From the NCBI GenBank assembly GCA_037447655.1, contig JBBHKE010000193.1:1-58209 (forward strand): a stretch of 58,209 nt of DNA, in the 5' to 3' direction. This document shows, in pieces, positions 1 to 11,646 of this stretch. Both the position numbers and the translations under genes were made by a program. The notes beneath the pieces are model-generated. The model did not search any database. It was not told the origin of the DNA and worked only from the letters and a program-made list of their open reading frames with translations. The stretch's first letter is position 1. Every line of letters begins with the position of its first letter. Source of the DNA: Zygnema cylindricum. Taxonomy: Eukaryota; Streptophyta; Zygnematophyceae; Zygnematales; Zygnemataceae.

Positions 1-1936
1 GTTTTTGTCGCGTGTGTCAGAATCGGTCACATAAGTCCAACCGAGTGTGTTCATGTGGTACATGTTGTCCATAGCCTATTTCAGCCATGGATTACTCACG
101 GAAGACACCCACAGACTACCTCAAAACAGTTGTGTTTCAGACAACACAGATTACTCCACAATAGCCAAGAGCAGCTGGAACATTACCAGTATGCATTATA
201 TTCTAAACACTGTGACCTCCCAAAGTTACAGCCAAATCCACCAGGGGATCCACAAGTTATGAGCTCCAAAGTTTCCTAAAAACAGTTGACAACTTATCAA
301 ACTAACCAATTAAGTCTCTCACAGAATTCTACAGAATGATCAGAACAGAATGAAACTACACAACCATATAGTTTCTATATCATAGAACATACACACAAAG
401 TTTCATATCCAGATATCAATCAGAGTGATCACACTGACAGGTCAAAGATGCAGAAAAACAGTTTGCCATTACTTTGATAAATTCAGCTGATTGTAGAATA
501 AACTAAGTCCTACAAGTTTATACTCACAAAGTTATCTACTGAGCCCTAAACTAATAAAATAGCTACACGTGTAATTTATTACTGTACTCAAATAATGACA
601 ATGTACGTCAACGGTACATCTACTGTACCGGAGGTACGTCCAAACCCTAATTATGACTTTTATCTAATTTCACAATTGCAACACTAAAAAGTAATTCACT
701 ACATACAAATTAACGTTGTTTCAGATATTTACAAATAGGAGCCGTACATAAATTGTGTCACTTGCTTAGTCAGCAATTTACTAATCCGTCCAAGCGTCTG
801 TACAAGTCAGCTCCGAATTCGCGGATCGCCGTTAGATGTAAAGTAAATCTTCGCCGTGGACGACACGCGTCTAAATCACTATCCCAATGTGGTCCCATTT
901 CAAATCGAGTCCGTCGACTCGATTCGTATCTGCCGTTTATTCTTTGTCGTGTATTGTAGCATAGTTCATATACGTCTAGCCGGCTGTTGGTGTGCGGTAC
1001 AAAACACCTGAGTGAGTACGGCATGTTTCGTCGCTTGTGGTCCCGTACGAATCGCGTCCGTCGACACGATTCGAATAAACGTTCCATACTGATTTCGTAC
1101 AGTACAATTTCCGGAAAACTTCGTCTGTCCAATTCTGCGAATTTGCTCGTTCGATATGCGACACGTGTATGTGAGTGTTGGCGCCATTCCAGAATACTTG
1201 CAAAGTCTTCATATTCCGACGCGTGTCCTTGTAGAAGTACGGTACACTCTTTTATCCTTATACTACTGTAACACTATTAGTGGTCAGTACTGAAGTGTTT
1301 ACACTAAAAAATATTCTAAGTATTAATCCCTCTCTCACTGACCCATTTACTGAGTACTAAAGTTTTCAAATCACAACAGTACAAAGTACATAAGTGCCTA
1401 CGGCGTGCTTCGTCACTTGTGGTCCCGCATGAATCGTGTCCGTTGACACGATTCGAATTAACGGTCATTACGGCAGACCGTACCATCTATTTCCTTTAAA
1501 TGTAATTCAGATTATGTTCGTCCGATTATGCGAATCCATTTGTCCGATGTACGACGCGTGTAAATGGTTGTCGGGACTTTTCTGTAAAGCATGTATAGTC
1601 TTCGATTGCCGACACGTGTCCCTGCAAAAGTACAATATACTCAAGACTACTTCTGCTACTGTCATAATATATATGGTAAGTATTACATCATGCTTCCTAA
1701 AAAATATTCTAAGTTCTAAAAAGTCTCCCACCACAGCCACATCTATTGAGGACTAAAGCTTTCAAATTACAACACCCCTCTAAAGCTTTAGACTCGGTAT
1801 CTCACTCCGTCTGCACATCTTTCTACTTTAATGAAAGTATATACAAAAGCAAGAACTTAGAAAATATTCAGAGTTAAAAAAAAATTCCCTCTCACAACCT
1901 CTAATACTAAACATCTAAAACTTTACAAAACAACAG
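1..1936 (-). mobile_element. LTR/leader of retrotransposon family G
   Basis: The segment reads as LTR plus 5' leader on the minus strand. Its first ~500 bases match the reverse complement of 49070-49510, including the leader that starts with a potential MAEIGYGQ peptide. Three minus-strand LTR-start-like sequences (TGTTG followed by an AAAGCTTTAGT-type stretch) lie near 1375, 1770 and 1936, and the same start occurs at the edge of fragment D (42826). Between ~985 and ~1745 a unit of about 380 bp is present twice in direct repeat, with a partial third copy upstream. No coding domain is visible, so assignment to copia or gypsy is not possible here. The listed short open frames are chance. The left boundary is outside the window. 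Confidence 0.5.
985..1745. repeat. Two tandem ~380-bp units inside the family G LTR
   Basis: The block around 1033 and the block around 1412 repeat the same order of motifs: a gcttgtggtcccg-like stretch, a hairpin, then a GACACGTGT/GACGCGTGT motif. The offset is about 380 bp. A partial third unit begins near 850. Such internal tandem repeats are common in LTR U3 regions; I infer that role here only from position. Confidence 0.5.
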
Positions 1937-2926
1937 ATTGAACTTGTTCGTATATGTGTATTTACGTGTTAAGAATATAGAGTTTTAAATTTGGAAGACG
2001 TTGCGAAAAAATCGCACTATTTGGAGTTGTATTTTAAAAAAATATAGCGATTGGTGTATTTAGACGACAGCGCGATGTCAAAATAGCGATTGGATGTTCA
2101 TTCTAACGGGTTAAGGGTCAAACTAGCCGCGAAATTTCAAGAGCACGTTTAAAAGTACCAAATGAATCAATATTTCGTTTAGTACGCACGATGGTTCGTT
2201 TCGTACAAGTTTTAGTACGAAACGTCACTTTCACTTTATGGAATTTCGTTGGTAGTTGTGCGTGTGGAATATGTGACGCATGTTTGTGCAAAGTCGCGTT
2301 TTGTTTGGCGCACACTTTTGCACGTAAATGTTACGTAGTGAAACGTAACGTTTGATTGGTTAGTAAATCCTACGTATTTAGTAAGAGATTTCGCACGCTT
2401 TTTCATTTGTCAAACTGAGTCCTTGCTGATCAATGATTCGCCCAGGTAAAACCTGATCAACCGAGCGTTGACTTTGGCCTGGCTAGTCCTAGGCGATGAT
2501 GGATAAATAATGAAGTGTAAGAGGAGAGTAAACATCTTTTCTTTTGGAAAAGTTTGTGGAAATTCTAACTGATCTTGGTCGTGAGTGATGAAACTCTGAG
2601 ACCTCCATAAGTCCTCAGAGTGGACAGCTTCCAAGAAGCCTCTAGGATAATCCTGACCCCTTTGTGTTTAAGCAAAAATAACTGCCACCCTGGCAGACAA
2701 AAACTCTGACCAGAGTGGAGAGTAGAGGAAAACACTTTAAAAGAAGGGTTGAGCCACGAGGGCAAGAGACCAAGCTAATGTTATGTGGACAAAAGCTTCT
2801 TCTAATTTAAAGTTTATCGTTATGTGAGTGCTTTCCAATGTGAATGTGTAATTTTCCAATGTGTGGAATGTGTGGTTGAAATTGGTTGTAGCAATGGGAT
2901 TTTTTGAGAGGTAGGAAATCCTATTA
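1937..2926 (+). mobile_element. Solo LTR of the gypsy element
   Basis: This segment aligns over most of its length with 4028-4996, the 5' LTR of the gypsy element downstream: both have the gaacttgtt start region, the gtacgaaa/ttagtacgaa middle, and the end gagtgctttccaatg ... aaatcctatt-ca. It is not followed by a primer-binding site or gag, so it is a solo LTR or a recombination remnant. Between about 2590 and 2712 it holds a minus-strand piece of a copia LTR 3' end (compare 41010-41125) that is absent from the other copy. The 5' edge is uncertain by about 10 bp. Confidence 0.7.
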
Positions 2927-2927
2927 C

Positions 2928-3701
2928 ACAGTCACTTTTTGTCTTTACGTGAGCTCTACGGTGAGAGCACTTAGCCGCAAAATTGAAATTGAATCGTCTA
3001 AGCGTTACATTGAACTTAGACGCAAATTGAGACAAAACCTCTTTAAACTAAACTAAACTTCTGTAAATTTTGTACGGAAATATTAAAAAGCACGAAACGA
3101 AATTTTTCCGTCAATGTAAGAATATTGATTCGTAGATAGTGTGGCTCGATTTCGTCGCGCGTGCAACGCGTATTTTTTTCATTTAATTCCAATTGATATT
3201 TAGACGTCGGTTCGTTTTATTATAGTGTACAAAGTTTATTTCGTTTTGTCCGTTTTAATATTTCCGTATAAGATTTATAATACTTTAGTTTAAAAAGGTT
3301 TCGTTTCACATTGCGTCTAAGTTCAATGTAACGCTTAGACGATTCAATTTCATATTTTGGGGCTAAGGGCTCTCACCGTGGAGCTCACGTAAAGACAAAA
3401 AGTGACTGTCTGCAAAAAGTGACTTTTATTTACATGTGGTTGTCGCAGTTTTGTTACCGTAAATGTTTGCCGGCCGTGTGAATTACTAATTTTATTATGA
3501 CGGTCCACTTCCGCAAGCCCGACAAAACTTTAAGCGGTTGAAACAATATTTTGAAAGTCAAAGTTGTCAAACCGATTGACCGTCAATTTGTCCTCAACGG
3601 TACTTTATTTGTACCAATATGTACTTTAAAGGTATAATTTTTGACAAAGTGACGTAAGTGACTGTGCATAACCAAAACAGTCATTGTCATGATCAATTCC
3701 C
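2928..3701. mobile_element. Fold-back DNA transposon M, copy 2, left end missing
   Basis: The right ~290 bp match the right terminal inverted repeat of copy 1 (12030-12320) and end in the same ATCAATTCCC terminus. The interior is itself a large palindrome: 2928-3100 pairs with about 3240-3415, including the arms around the GTCTAAGCGTTACATTGAAC stretch. The outer part of the left arm is missing, the sequence to the left being the solo gypsy LTR. No transposase reading frame is present, so this is a non-autonomous element. Confidence 0.7.
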
Positions 3702-4027
3702 TAACACTAATCGGGATTTTTTTTTTTTAATATATATATATACTTATTAATCCCTAACTTTAATTTGGTTTGTCCTGAATAATAAATACCCGCCTTTTCA
3801 ATGTCTAGAGTAATATGTGTACCCATAAAAAAGCTGACAATTCGTACGCCGTCGCACTGCGCACACGGTCGACGGACGAACATATGAGAACGTGATTTTG
3901 GTCGACGAGTTTGAGTTTCTTTCTTCCATTGCACATTCACATGTATGCGCAATAATGTTAAGTGTCTTTTTATGCCTTTGTTATTCAAAAAGTACAATTT
4001 CATACGGAGATACCTTGTCCAAACTGT
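3702..4027. other. Spacer without recognised feature
   Basis: AT-rich sequence between the fold-back element and the gypsy 5' LTR, with a short T-run and a (TA)n stretch at 3720-3745. No gene or repeat copy elsewhere in the window was recognised in it. Confidence 0.4.
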
Positions 4028-4996
4028 AACAGTAACAGCAGATCGAACTTGTTTGTAAAGAGGTATTTAGATGTTATGAATATAGAGTACTAAATTTGTT
4101 GGACGTCAGCGAAAGAATCGCGCGATTTAGAGTCCTATTTCAAAAGATATAGCGATGGGTGTATTTAGGTGACAGCTAGGGGTCAAAATAATAGGTGGGT
4201 AACATTGAAACGGGTTAAGGATCAAAGTAGTCACGGAATTAAGGCGTAAATCTATATAAAGTACTAATAGTGGTTTGGTACCTATTATGGTTCGTTTCGT
4301 ACGATTTTTAGTACGAAATGTCATAATTCAAATTTGTAAGTTTCGTAGGTAGTTTTACAAGTTAAATTAGCGACGCACGATCGTGCGAAGTCACGTTTCG
4401 ATTTGCGTGCACTTTTGCACGTAAATGCTACGTAGTAAAATGTAGTGTTTGATTGGTTAGTAAATGCTTCGTAGTTAGTGGGAGATTTCGCACGCTTTTG
4501 CATTGGTTAGTCCGAGTCCTTGCTGATCAATGATTGGCCCAAGTAAAAGCCTGTTCAACGGAGCGTTGACTCTGGCCTAGCGAGTCCAGGGCGATGATGG
4601 ATAAATAGTGAAGTGTAAGAGGAGAGTGGACATCTTTTCCTTTGGGGAAAAGTTTGTGGAAATTCTAACTGATCTTGGTAGTGAGCGATTAAAACTAAAT
4701 TGGAGAATTGGCATTTTGGCATTGAAATCTCTTACAAACTAGCTATTGTTTTAGTAGTTAAGAGATAGAATTATTAAGAGTGGAGAGTAGAGGAAAACAC
4801 TTTAAAGGAAGGGTTGAGCCACGAGGGCAAGAGACCAAGCTAATGTTATATGGACAGAAGCTTCTTCTAATTTAAAGTTTATTTCTTTATGTGAGTGCTT
4901 TCCAATGAGAATGTGTAATTTTCCAATGTGTGGATTGTGTGGTTGAAATGTGATGTAGTAATGGGATTTTCTGAGAGGTTATAAATCCTATTGCAT
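4028..4996 (+). mobile_element. 5' LTR of the Ty3-gypsy element
   Basis: A second copy of the 1937-2926 sequence, here ending ...CCTATTGCA directly before a canonical plant primer-binding site, so it is the 5' LTR of the element whose gag-pol follows. It lacks the copia LTR insertion seen in the solo copy. A likely start is TGTAACAGTAAC, which would give a TG...CA LTR. No matching 3' LTR exists downstream in the window. Confidence 0.75.
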
Positions 4997-4997
4997 A

Positions 4998-5008
4998 GGT
5001 ATCAGAGC
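4998..5008 (+). other. Primer-binding site for initiator tRNA-Met 3' end (gypsy)
   Basis: GGTATCAGAGC, one base after the LTR end, is the common plant LTR-retrotransposon PBS complementary to the 3' end of initiator tRNA-Met. This differs from the half-tRNA type PBS of the copia elements in the same window. Confidence 0.85.
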
Positions 5009-5720
5009 TTTGGTTAGAAACTAAGGAGAAGTTTTCTCACTCGAATTCGACTGCCGTGACCGGAGAGGGTGCTCTAACATGTGTCGGTAGAACCACAATG
5101 TGAAGTGGTAGAGGATTGGAGGGAAATTGAGTGATCACACTACCAGCGGCCGCTGGTTAGATGTGGGACGTGCTCAGGTCCTAAACATTAAGGCGGGGTG
5201 GGCAATGTAGCCACCGCTGAAACTCACTCCAAATACCTAGAGTCCAAACAAACTTGCCTTCTCTTAGCAATGATTCATGTGTAGAGGGAGGGCTTCAAGC
5301 CATGAAGGGTGAGGATGTGAGGATTAGAGAACAAAAAGATCTAGATGTAGTGGGAAATGGGAAATTTGCTAATGGTAGAGAAAGAAAGTGGAGCACTTCA
5401 CTTCTTCAAGAGCAAACGAGTCCAGAAATGACGTAAAACTTTTCAAACACTAAATTGTTGAGCTTTCATTTTTGATGTTGCAAAATTTGTGGGGAAATTC
5501 TTACCTTTTTGCATCAATGTTTGGGAAATTGAAGAATTGAATTTGCACTAACTTACTTTCAATGTCTTATTGATTTCTCAGATTTTGATCTTTTTCAAAG
5601 AATTTGTTAAGGAGAAGAAGTCTAGGATTGGAGAAATCAGAGGACTTCAAACGTGCAACAAATTTCTTTGGGAAATTATATTCTATCTTTCTTTTACTCG
5701 ATTCCATTTTTTTTGTGATA

Positions 5721-6994
5721 ATGGCAAATTCGACATGGAAACGTGAAATGGAGAATGCCTTGAATGTTTTGAAGAAACGTAGTGTGAAATTGGTCAAAAT
5801 ATTTAATAATCATGCTACTGTTGTGGATGAAACAATATCAGAGTTGAAAAGCGAATTGAAGGATGTTAAGGAAAATAGAAATGTTTCAAATCAGAAATTG
5901 GATGAGCTAATTAATTTAGTTCACACCAGAAATGACGTTAATGATCAAAAGGGTGAGAGTGGTAAGATAAATGACAGTTTTAGAGAAGATAATCAGAAAA
6001 GACCTAAGAAGATAAGGGATCTGAAATTGTCTATCAGTGAAGCACTATCATTTGATGGTAAGAAGTTTGATGAGTTATATTCTTGGATTTTTCATATGGA
6101 GTATTATTTCAAATCTAGAAACTTTGATCGTGATGATTACACTTCTTTTGCTGTTAGCTAACTGAAAGGTGATCCTCAAATTTGGTATTACACTTAGAGG
6201 AAGTCTAAATTGATTCCTGATAATGCTGATTGGGAACTTTCTAAAACCGCGATCAAATCGCGTTTCTTGTCTGTCACTTATAAATACAGAATGGAAGAAA
6301 AGTGGCTGAACTGTAAGCAAACTGGGTTTGTGAAAGATTATATTGTGGAATTTGACTCATCCCACATTTATATCATTCGTTTGACTGATGAAATAGCTAG
6401 GTTGCATTTCTTGAACTATCTGAATCATATACAAAATCAGAACTGAAACGTCAAAAATTTATTAATTTGAATGAATTACAAGATAAGTCATTGGAATTAG
6501 AGGATTAGTTGGGGTATAATCGTGAAACTCGATCACTCATGGGAAATTTCAATGAAGTATCAGAGTGGGGTGAGGAGGAATTTGAGGAAGAAGGTCTGAA
6601 TGCAAGTCTAGTTAATAGGCAGAATATCTTCAGGGGAAATCAGAGGGGTGGACAAAATGTTAATGCACGAAATAAATTTCAAAATAGAGAGGGCTACATT
6701 AAGAGTCCTAAACTCAGCATTAATGCTCAGAAACCTAATTTTACCATTCCCACATGCACTATTTGTCAAAAAAGAGGTCATAGGGCATCTGAGTGTGCAC
6801 AACTGAAGAAAATTAACTATTATAACTGTGGAGAGGAGGGACATTTCAACATAGAATGCACCAAACCAAAGAAAAAAGTCATTTGTATTAAATGTAGAGG
6901 TCCAGATCATTACGCTAAAGACTGTACAGATAAGGGATTTCTTAAACAGTTGATGTCAATGAAGGTCTTCAGGAAGATATTGCATTATACCTAG
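5721..6994 (+). pseudogene. Gypsy gag, broken
   Basis: Capsid/nucleocapsid precursor of the gypsy element. The start at 5721 (MANSTWKREME...) is the first Met after the leader that begins a conserved-looking frame; the frame opens a little upstream. A coiled-coil-like N-terminal stretch is followed by a stop at about 6159 and at least one more break near 6446. Three zinc knuckles lie at the C-terminal end (about 6752-6925): CTICQKRGHRASEC (intact), a second whose first Cys is Tyr, and CIKCRGPDHYAKDC (intact). Gag assembles the particle and binds genomic RNA through these knuckles. Stops and the missing Cys show it is dead. Confidence 0.8.
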
Positions 6995-7045
6995 CTGAAC
7001 AGGAAGCACAAGAGGTGGGAAACGGAAAAGACTAGCTGAAAGTCC

Positions 7046-7379
7046 TCAATTGAGTCGACCAGATCTAGAGGTTAAAGAGTTAACTCTGGAGGGCAAACTA
7101 ATGAATGGAAAGGCTAGGAAAGCTGAATTTATTATGATGCTAACTACACTCGATAGTTTGAACAATCCTTGTGATGAAACTCTTAACAAAAGACCTATGT
7201 TAGGACAGTTAACTAACGATGACACCAGACACAGTTTGATCAAATTTGAGTCTTTAGTGGAAAGAAAACCATTGAGAGTTATGGTAGATTCAAGCGCTAC
7301 AAATAATTTTATTTCACATAAGTTTGTTGAGGAAAATAAAATTCCTACAGTCATAAGGGAAAAACCTTTACATGTTTAG
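7046..7379 (+). pseudogene. Gypsy aspartic protease region
   Basis: The frame contains the retropepsin active-site neighbourhood LRVMVDSSATNNFI, where the family normally has D-S/T-G-A. The Gly is replaced by Ser. A stop follows at 7378, and further protease-like sequence continues in other frames to about 7550. The role in a live element would be maturation of Gag-Pol. Non-functional here. Confidence 0.75.
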
Positions 7380-7890
7380 GTGGCAAATGGTAATAAGTCC
7401 ACATTAGATTTATAAACTGACACAATTGAAGTTGATATCGAAGGTCATAAAATAAAAGTTGTGTGTGAAATAATGAATTTGGGTAGTGAGGCGCTTATAC
7501 TGAGAAAGCCTTGGTTAACTGAACATAACCCTCAAATTAATTGGGAAACTAACACCTTGAGAGTGAAGTCTAAAACGGTTGGAAGGTTTTGCAAGCATTA
7601 CCTTCGAAGAATTTCAATAAAAATCATATAAATAACATAACCAAGTTGGGAGTGGAAGTTTTGATTTCCGCTAAACAATTTAAAAAGCATTTAAAAGATA
7701 CAACAAATGATGCTTTCTTGTAATTAGTAACTCAGGCAGTTACTGATGAAGAGGGGGGGAGAAAACACTAACATTGATGTCATTCCTAAATCAGACACCA
7801 CTAAAACTCTTGAAAAACACAAATCTGATTTTGTAACTGACATTAATACATCTGATGCTGTTGCAAAAGATTTGATTTTTAAATTTATAG

Positions 7891-9115
7891 ATGTTTTCCC
7901 AAGTGACTTACCCTCAAGGAGCCACCTTCCCGAGTGTGGAACATGTTATTAACCTTCAACTTGGATGTAATCCTCTTGTCACAAAAATTTATAAGCATAG
8001 CTTCTTTGAGCAAGAGGAGTTAAAGAATCAGATCAACGAGCTTTTGGAGAAGGGACATATTCAGCCCTGCAAATCACCGTACGGAGCACCTGTTGAGTTC
8101 GTCAAAAAGAAGGACGCAACGTTGAGGATGTGTGTCGACTATCGTAGTCTGAACATGATTATGGTGAAGGATAAGTATCCGTTACCTTTAATTTCTGATT
8201 TGATAGATAGTTTGAAAAGCGCTAAATTATTTTCTTCGATTAATCTGCATAGTGGCTTTAATCATTTGCTAATTAAAACCGAAGATGTTGATAAAATTGC
8301 TTTTAGAACTAGAGTCGGTCATTTTGAATGGATTGTGATGCCATTTGGTTTGACGAATGCACCACCTACTTATCAAAGATTAATTAACCAAACATTTTCA
8401 GGTGTTTATTGATGATATTCTAATTTACACTGAATCTAGAGAACAACATGTAATTCATTTAAGAAAAGTGTTAGAAAGGTTAAAAGAAAGAAAATTATAC
8501 GGAAAATTGTCAAAATCTAGCTTTCTTAAAAGTGAACAATTATTTTTGGGACATATAGTTAGTGGGGAAGGTGTTAAAACAGATCCATCCATAATCACTG
8601 CAATCCAAAATTGGAAGCAACCTACTACTGTCACGGAAGTTAGATCATTTTTGGGATTGGCCACTTACTACAAGAAATTTATAAAGAACTTCAGTATGAT
8701 CGCTGCACCTTTGACGGATTTATTTCGGGAGAAGGAGACGTTTGTGTGGGGAGCCGATCAAGAGAGAGCATTCGAGGAACTAAAAAGGAAGTTGACCTCT
8801 ACTCCTACATTGGTGTATCCTGATTCTGGTGGGGAATTTGAAATTTTGATCACTACTGATGCATCTGATAAAGGTATAGGTGCAGTCATAAGTCAAAAAT
8901 TTGGCAAACATTTTCATCCTATTGCTTTTGAGTCTAAGAAATTTAATGATGTTGAAAAGAAATATCCAGCGCAGGAAAAAAAATTACTTGCAATTGTTCA
9001 TGCATTGGTGAAATTGCGTTATTATTTGCATAATAAAGAATGTACAGTTCATTGTGATAATAAGGCACTCTTCTATCTTCAGAGATTAAGTGATGCACAA
9101 ATTATGATTGGTTGA
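7891..9115 (+). pseudogene. Gypsy reverse transcriptase and RNase H, frameshifted
   Basis: Two overlapping frames (7891-8412 and 8402-9115) together give a Ty3-gypsy RT: the YRSLN and MPFGLTNAP motifs, then the catalytic box as FIDDIL, then the RT thumb with EVRSFLGLATYYKKFI. RNase H follows with TDASDKGIGAV, an E in the KKYPAQEKKLLAIVHAL block and VHCDNKAL, so its D-E-D residues are present. A frameshift near 8402 separates the MPFG and DD boxes. The sequence ends soon after RNase H (stop at 9113); there is no integrase, chromodomain, polypurine tract or 3' LTR, so the element is 3'-truncated. Confidence 0.85.
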
Positions 9116-9719
9116 CAAGTTAGGGGGAAACAAAAATTGGCATATTTCAAATATAATTTATTAAATATTTTTTTCAAAAAAATGACAATTGTAATTAGCG
9201 TTAATGACGCTAATTATTTGTTAACACTAATAATTTATCAACGCTAATAACGATTCACGGTTTAGTTCCATGGGGTTTTTTACTGACATGCACAACACAA
9301 TCTTGACCAAATTTGATCGGAAAATACTGTACAACGTCAGCGTTTGTGACGGTACAGATGCTGAAGTCAATAGGAAAATATGCATCTCAAGTTTGCGGTT
9401 ATTCCATTCGCGACAATTCAAACTTTCAAAAACCTTATCGGAAACATGTGAAAAATATTTGATGCACTGCTGCACATCTAAGTGTGGATGGTGTCGGTGA
9501 AAACTCGATGAATGAATCTTGGTAGCTGGCGTTTCAAATGTCACTCAATGTACGAGCCTTGTTGCGCAAAGTACATTGTGACCAAATAACGTCTTTGACC
9601 GAGTTATATCACCCAACGATATTTTCCTGCAGCGTACGTAGGAGCACCGCTACACTACAGCTATACTATACAATATTTTATTTCTGTAGTTGTATCTGCA
9701 TTGTAACGTAATAATGTGA
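9116..9719. other. Gene-free stretch after the truncated gypsy element
   Basis: About 600 bp without a supported gene. 9200-9250 repeats short cgctaat-type words. 9640-9712 is a partial unit of the 85-bp minisatellite that continues at 12351, so fold-back element M copy 1 inserted into that minisatellite. Confidence 0.5.
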
Positions 9720-10053
9720 GGGAATTGATCATGACAGTGCCTGTTTTGGTTGCGCACAGTCACTTACGTCATTTTTTCAAAAATTGTACTTTTGAAGTAC
9801 ATATTCGTAAAAATAAAGTCTCGTTGAGTACAAATTTCACGGTCAATCTGTTGGACAACTTTGACTTTCAAAATATTGTTTCAACAGCTTAAAATTTTGT
9901 CGCGCTTGCAGAGGTCGACCATCATAGTAAAATTAGCAATTCACACGGTCGGCGAACGTTTACGGTAACAAAACTGCGGCAACCACATGTAAATAAAAGT
10001 GTCGCAGACAGTCATTTTTTGTCTTTACGTGAGCTCCATGGTGAGAGCCCTTA

Positions 10054-10831
10054 GGGTGCGTCTCCATGTACTTGAAACTTAGAGAAAAAAATTTGTTTTT
10101 TAGCGCAGATTCGGCGGACCCGGATTTCGGGTGTCCCTATGTGTAACAACGACATAGTTACTTAAGCGTGTGATGATTGTATACGCTGACAATGCTCGTG
10201 ACGGTTGTCAACGTCTACAATCTGTGATGACGCACGTTATTTTTTGTAGCAGCTTGTGACGTCGCATAAGTTTTCGTGACATTGTATATGTATCGCCTTC
10301 CAACCTGTGCCGTTTCATGGTTGAAGAATATGCATTTTGCCTTTGCGTCGCTTCTCCGCTCGATGTGAAATGGCATCGGAATCTTGAGACCCCTGGCGGA
10401 ATAAAATCCGTACCTCGCGCAAACGGACAAAACTTAACAAATTGTGTACTTTGCCGATATACCTGAATGCATAGGAACAAAATATAACGATTAGTAAACC
10501 TTTCGCTGTCGATTGAATTCGTTTGAAATTTTTGTAATTTTTTTTACACGTGCTTATCCGTGTTCGTATTTGTTTTTCGAAAAGACTTTGTTTTAAAACA
10601 CACCGTCTTTGTTTTTTCAAGAAAAGTTTGAAGATGACGTTTTTTGGCGTGGCCTTGGGTCGAAGAGCACATGACGACAACATGTAGTACATTCAAAATT
10701 TGATGATGACGCAAAATGTACTTCTCCTTTTTTCTTTTTCTTTGTACGGCAGAAACTTACGTGGTACGGCTCTAAGTTTTACAAGAAAACGACATAAAAA
10801 AACCCTTACTTTGACACATGGAGATGCACCC
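10054..10831. mobile_element. MITE H1 (PIF/Harbinger-like)
   Basis: Ends GGGTGCGTCTCCATGT and ACATGGAGATGCACCC are inverted repeats. The element is bordered by TTA on the left and ATA on the right; copy 2 of element M (2960-2975) shows the empty site with a single TTA at the same point. A 3-bp TTA/TWA duplication is characteristic of the PIF/Harbinger superfamily. 778 bp, no transposase frame. Confidence 0.75.
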
Positions 10832-10879
10832 ATAGCCGCAAAATTGAAATTTAATTGTCTAATCGTTACATTGAACTTA

Positions 10880-11646
10880 GGGTATGTCCCCATGTACTTG
10901 TAACTTAGCGAACTTATTTTGTATTTTAGCGCGGACCCGCCGCACCCGGTTTTCAAGTGTCCCTGTGTCTATAAGGACGAAATCGTAACTTATGCTTGTG
11001 ACAATTATACTGGTCGACAATGCTTGTGACGGTTGTCAACGTCTACAATCTGTGGTCGCACGTTATTTTTTGGAATCGCTTATGACGTCACATGTCTTAT
11101 CGTGACATTGTAGACGTATCGCCTTCTAGCCTGTGCCGTTTCACGGTTGAAGACAAGGCGTTTTGCCTTTGCGTCTCCTATCCGGCTGACGTGATATGGC
11201 ATCGAATTTAAAGACCCCTGCAAAACAAAAATCTGTAAAGAACGAAAACGGACAAAACCAAACAAATTGTGTACTTTTCTTCGTCGTATTCGAATGCAAA
11301 CGGACAAAACATAGCGAATTCTGTACTTTTCTTTGTCCTTGGAAATCGTATGAAATTTTTCGAATATTACGGCACGTGCGAATATATGTTCCCATTTGTT
11401 TATCGAAAATACCTAGTTTTAAAACACATAGTGCATGTGTTCTAAACGTAAGGTTGAAGATCGTGGAAGTGGGTCGAAAAACACAAGGCGACAAATTTTC
11501 ATACATCCTAAATTCGAGGATGAAGCAAATTGTACTCTACAAATTTGCGATTCCTTCGTACGGTTGCAACTTAGGCAGTACGCCGCTAAGTTTTACAGGA
11601 AAACGACAGAAAAAAAACCCTTACTTATGCATATGGGGACATACCC
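10880..11646. mobile_element. MITE H2 (PIF/Harbinger-like)
   Basis: Ends GGGTATGTCCCCATGT and ATATGGGGACATACCC flanked by perfect TTA duplications (10877-10879 and 11647-11649). The empty site is preserved in element M copy 2 near 3016 (gaacTTAgacgc). The interior resembles H1. 767 bp, non-autonomous. Confidence 0.8.

Noticed and set aside
1-280. Short plus-strand frames at the window start as genes
   Set aside because: They run antisense to the family G leader, which recurs at 49300-49511 in the other orientation.
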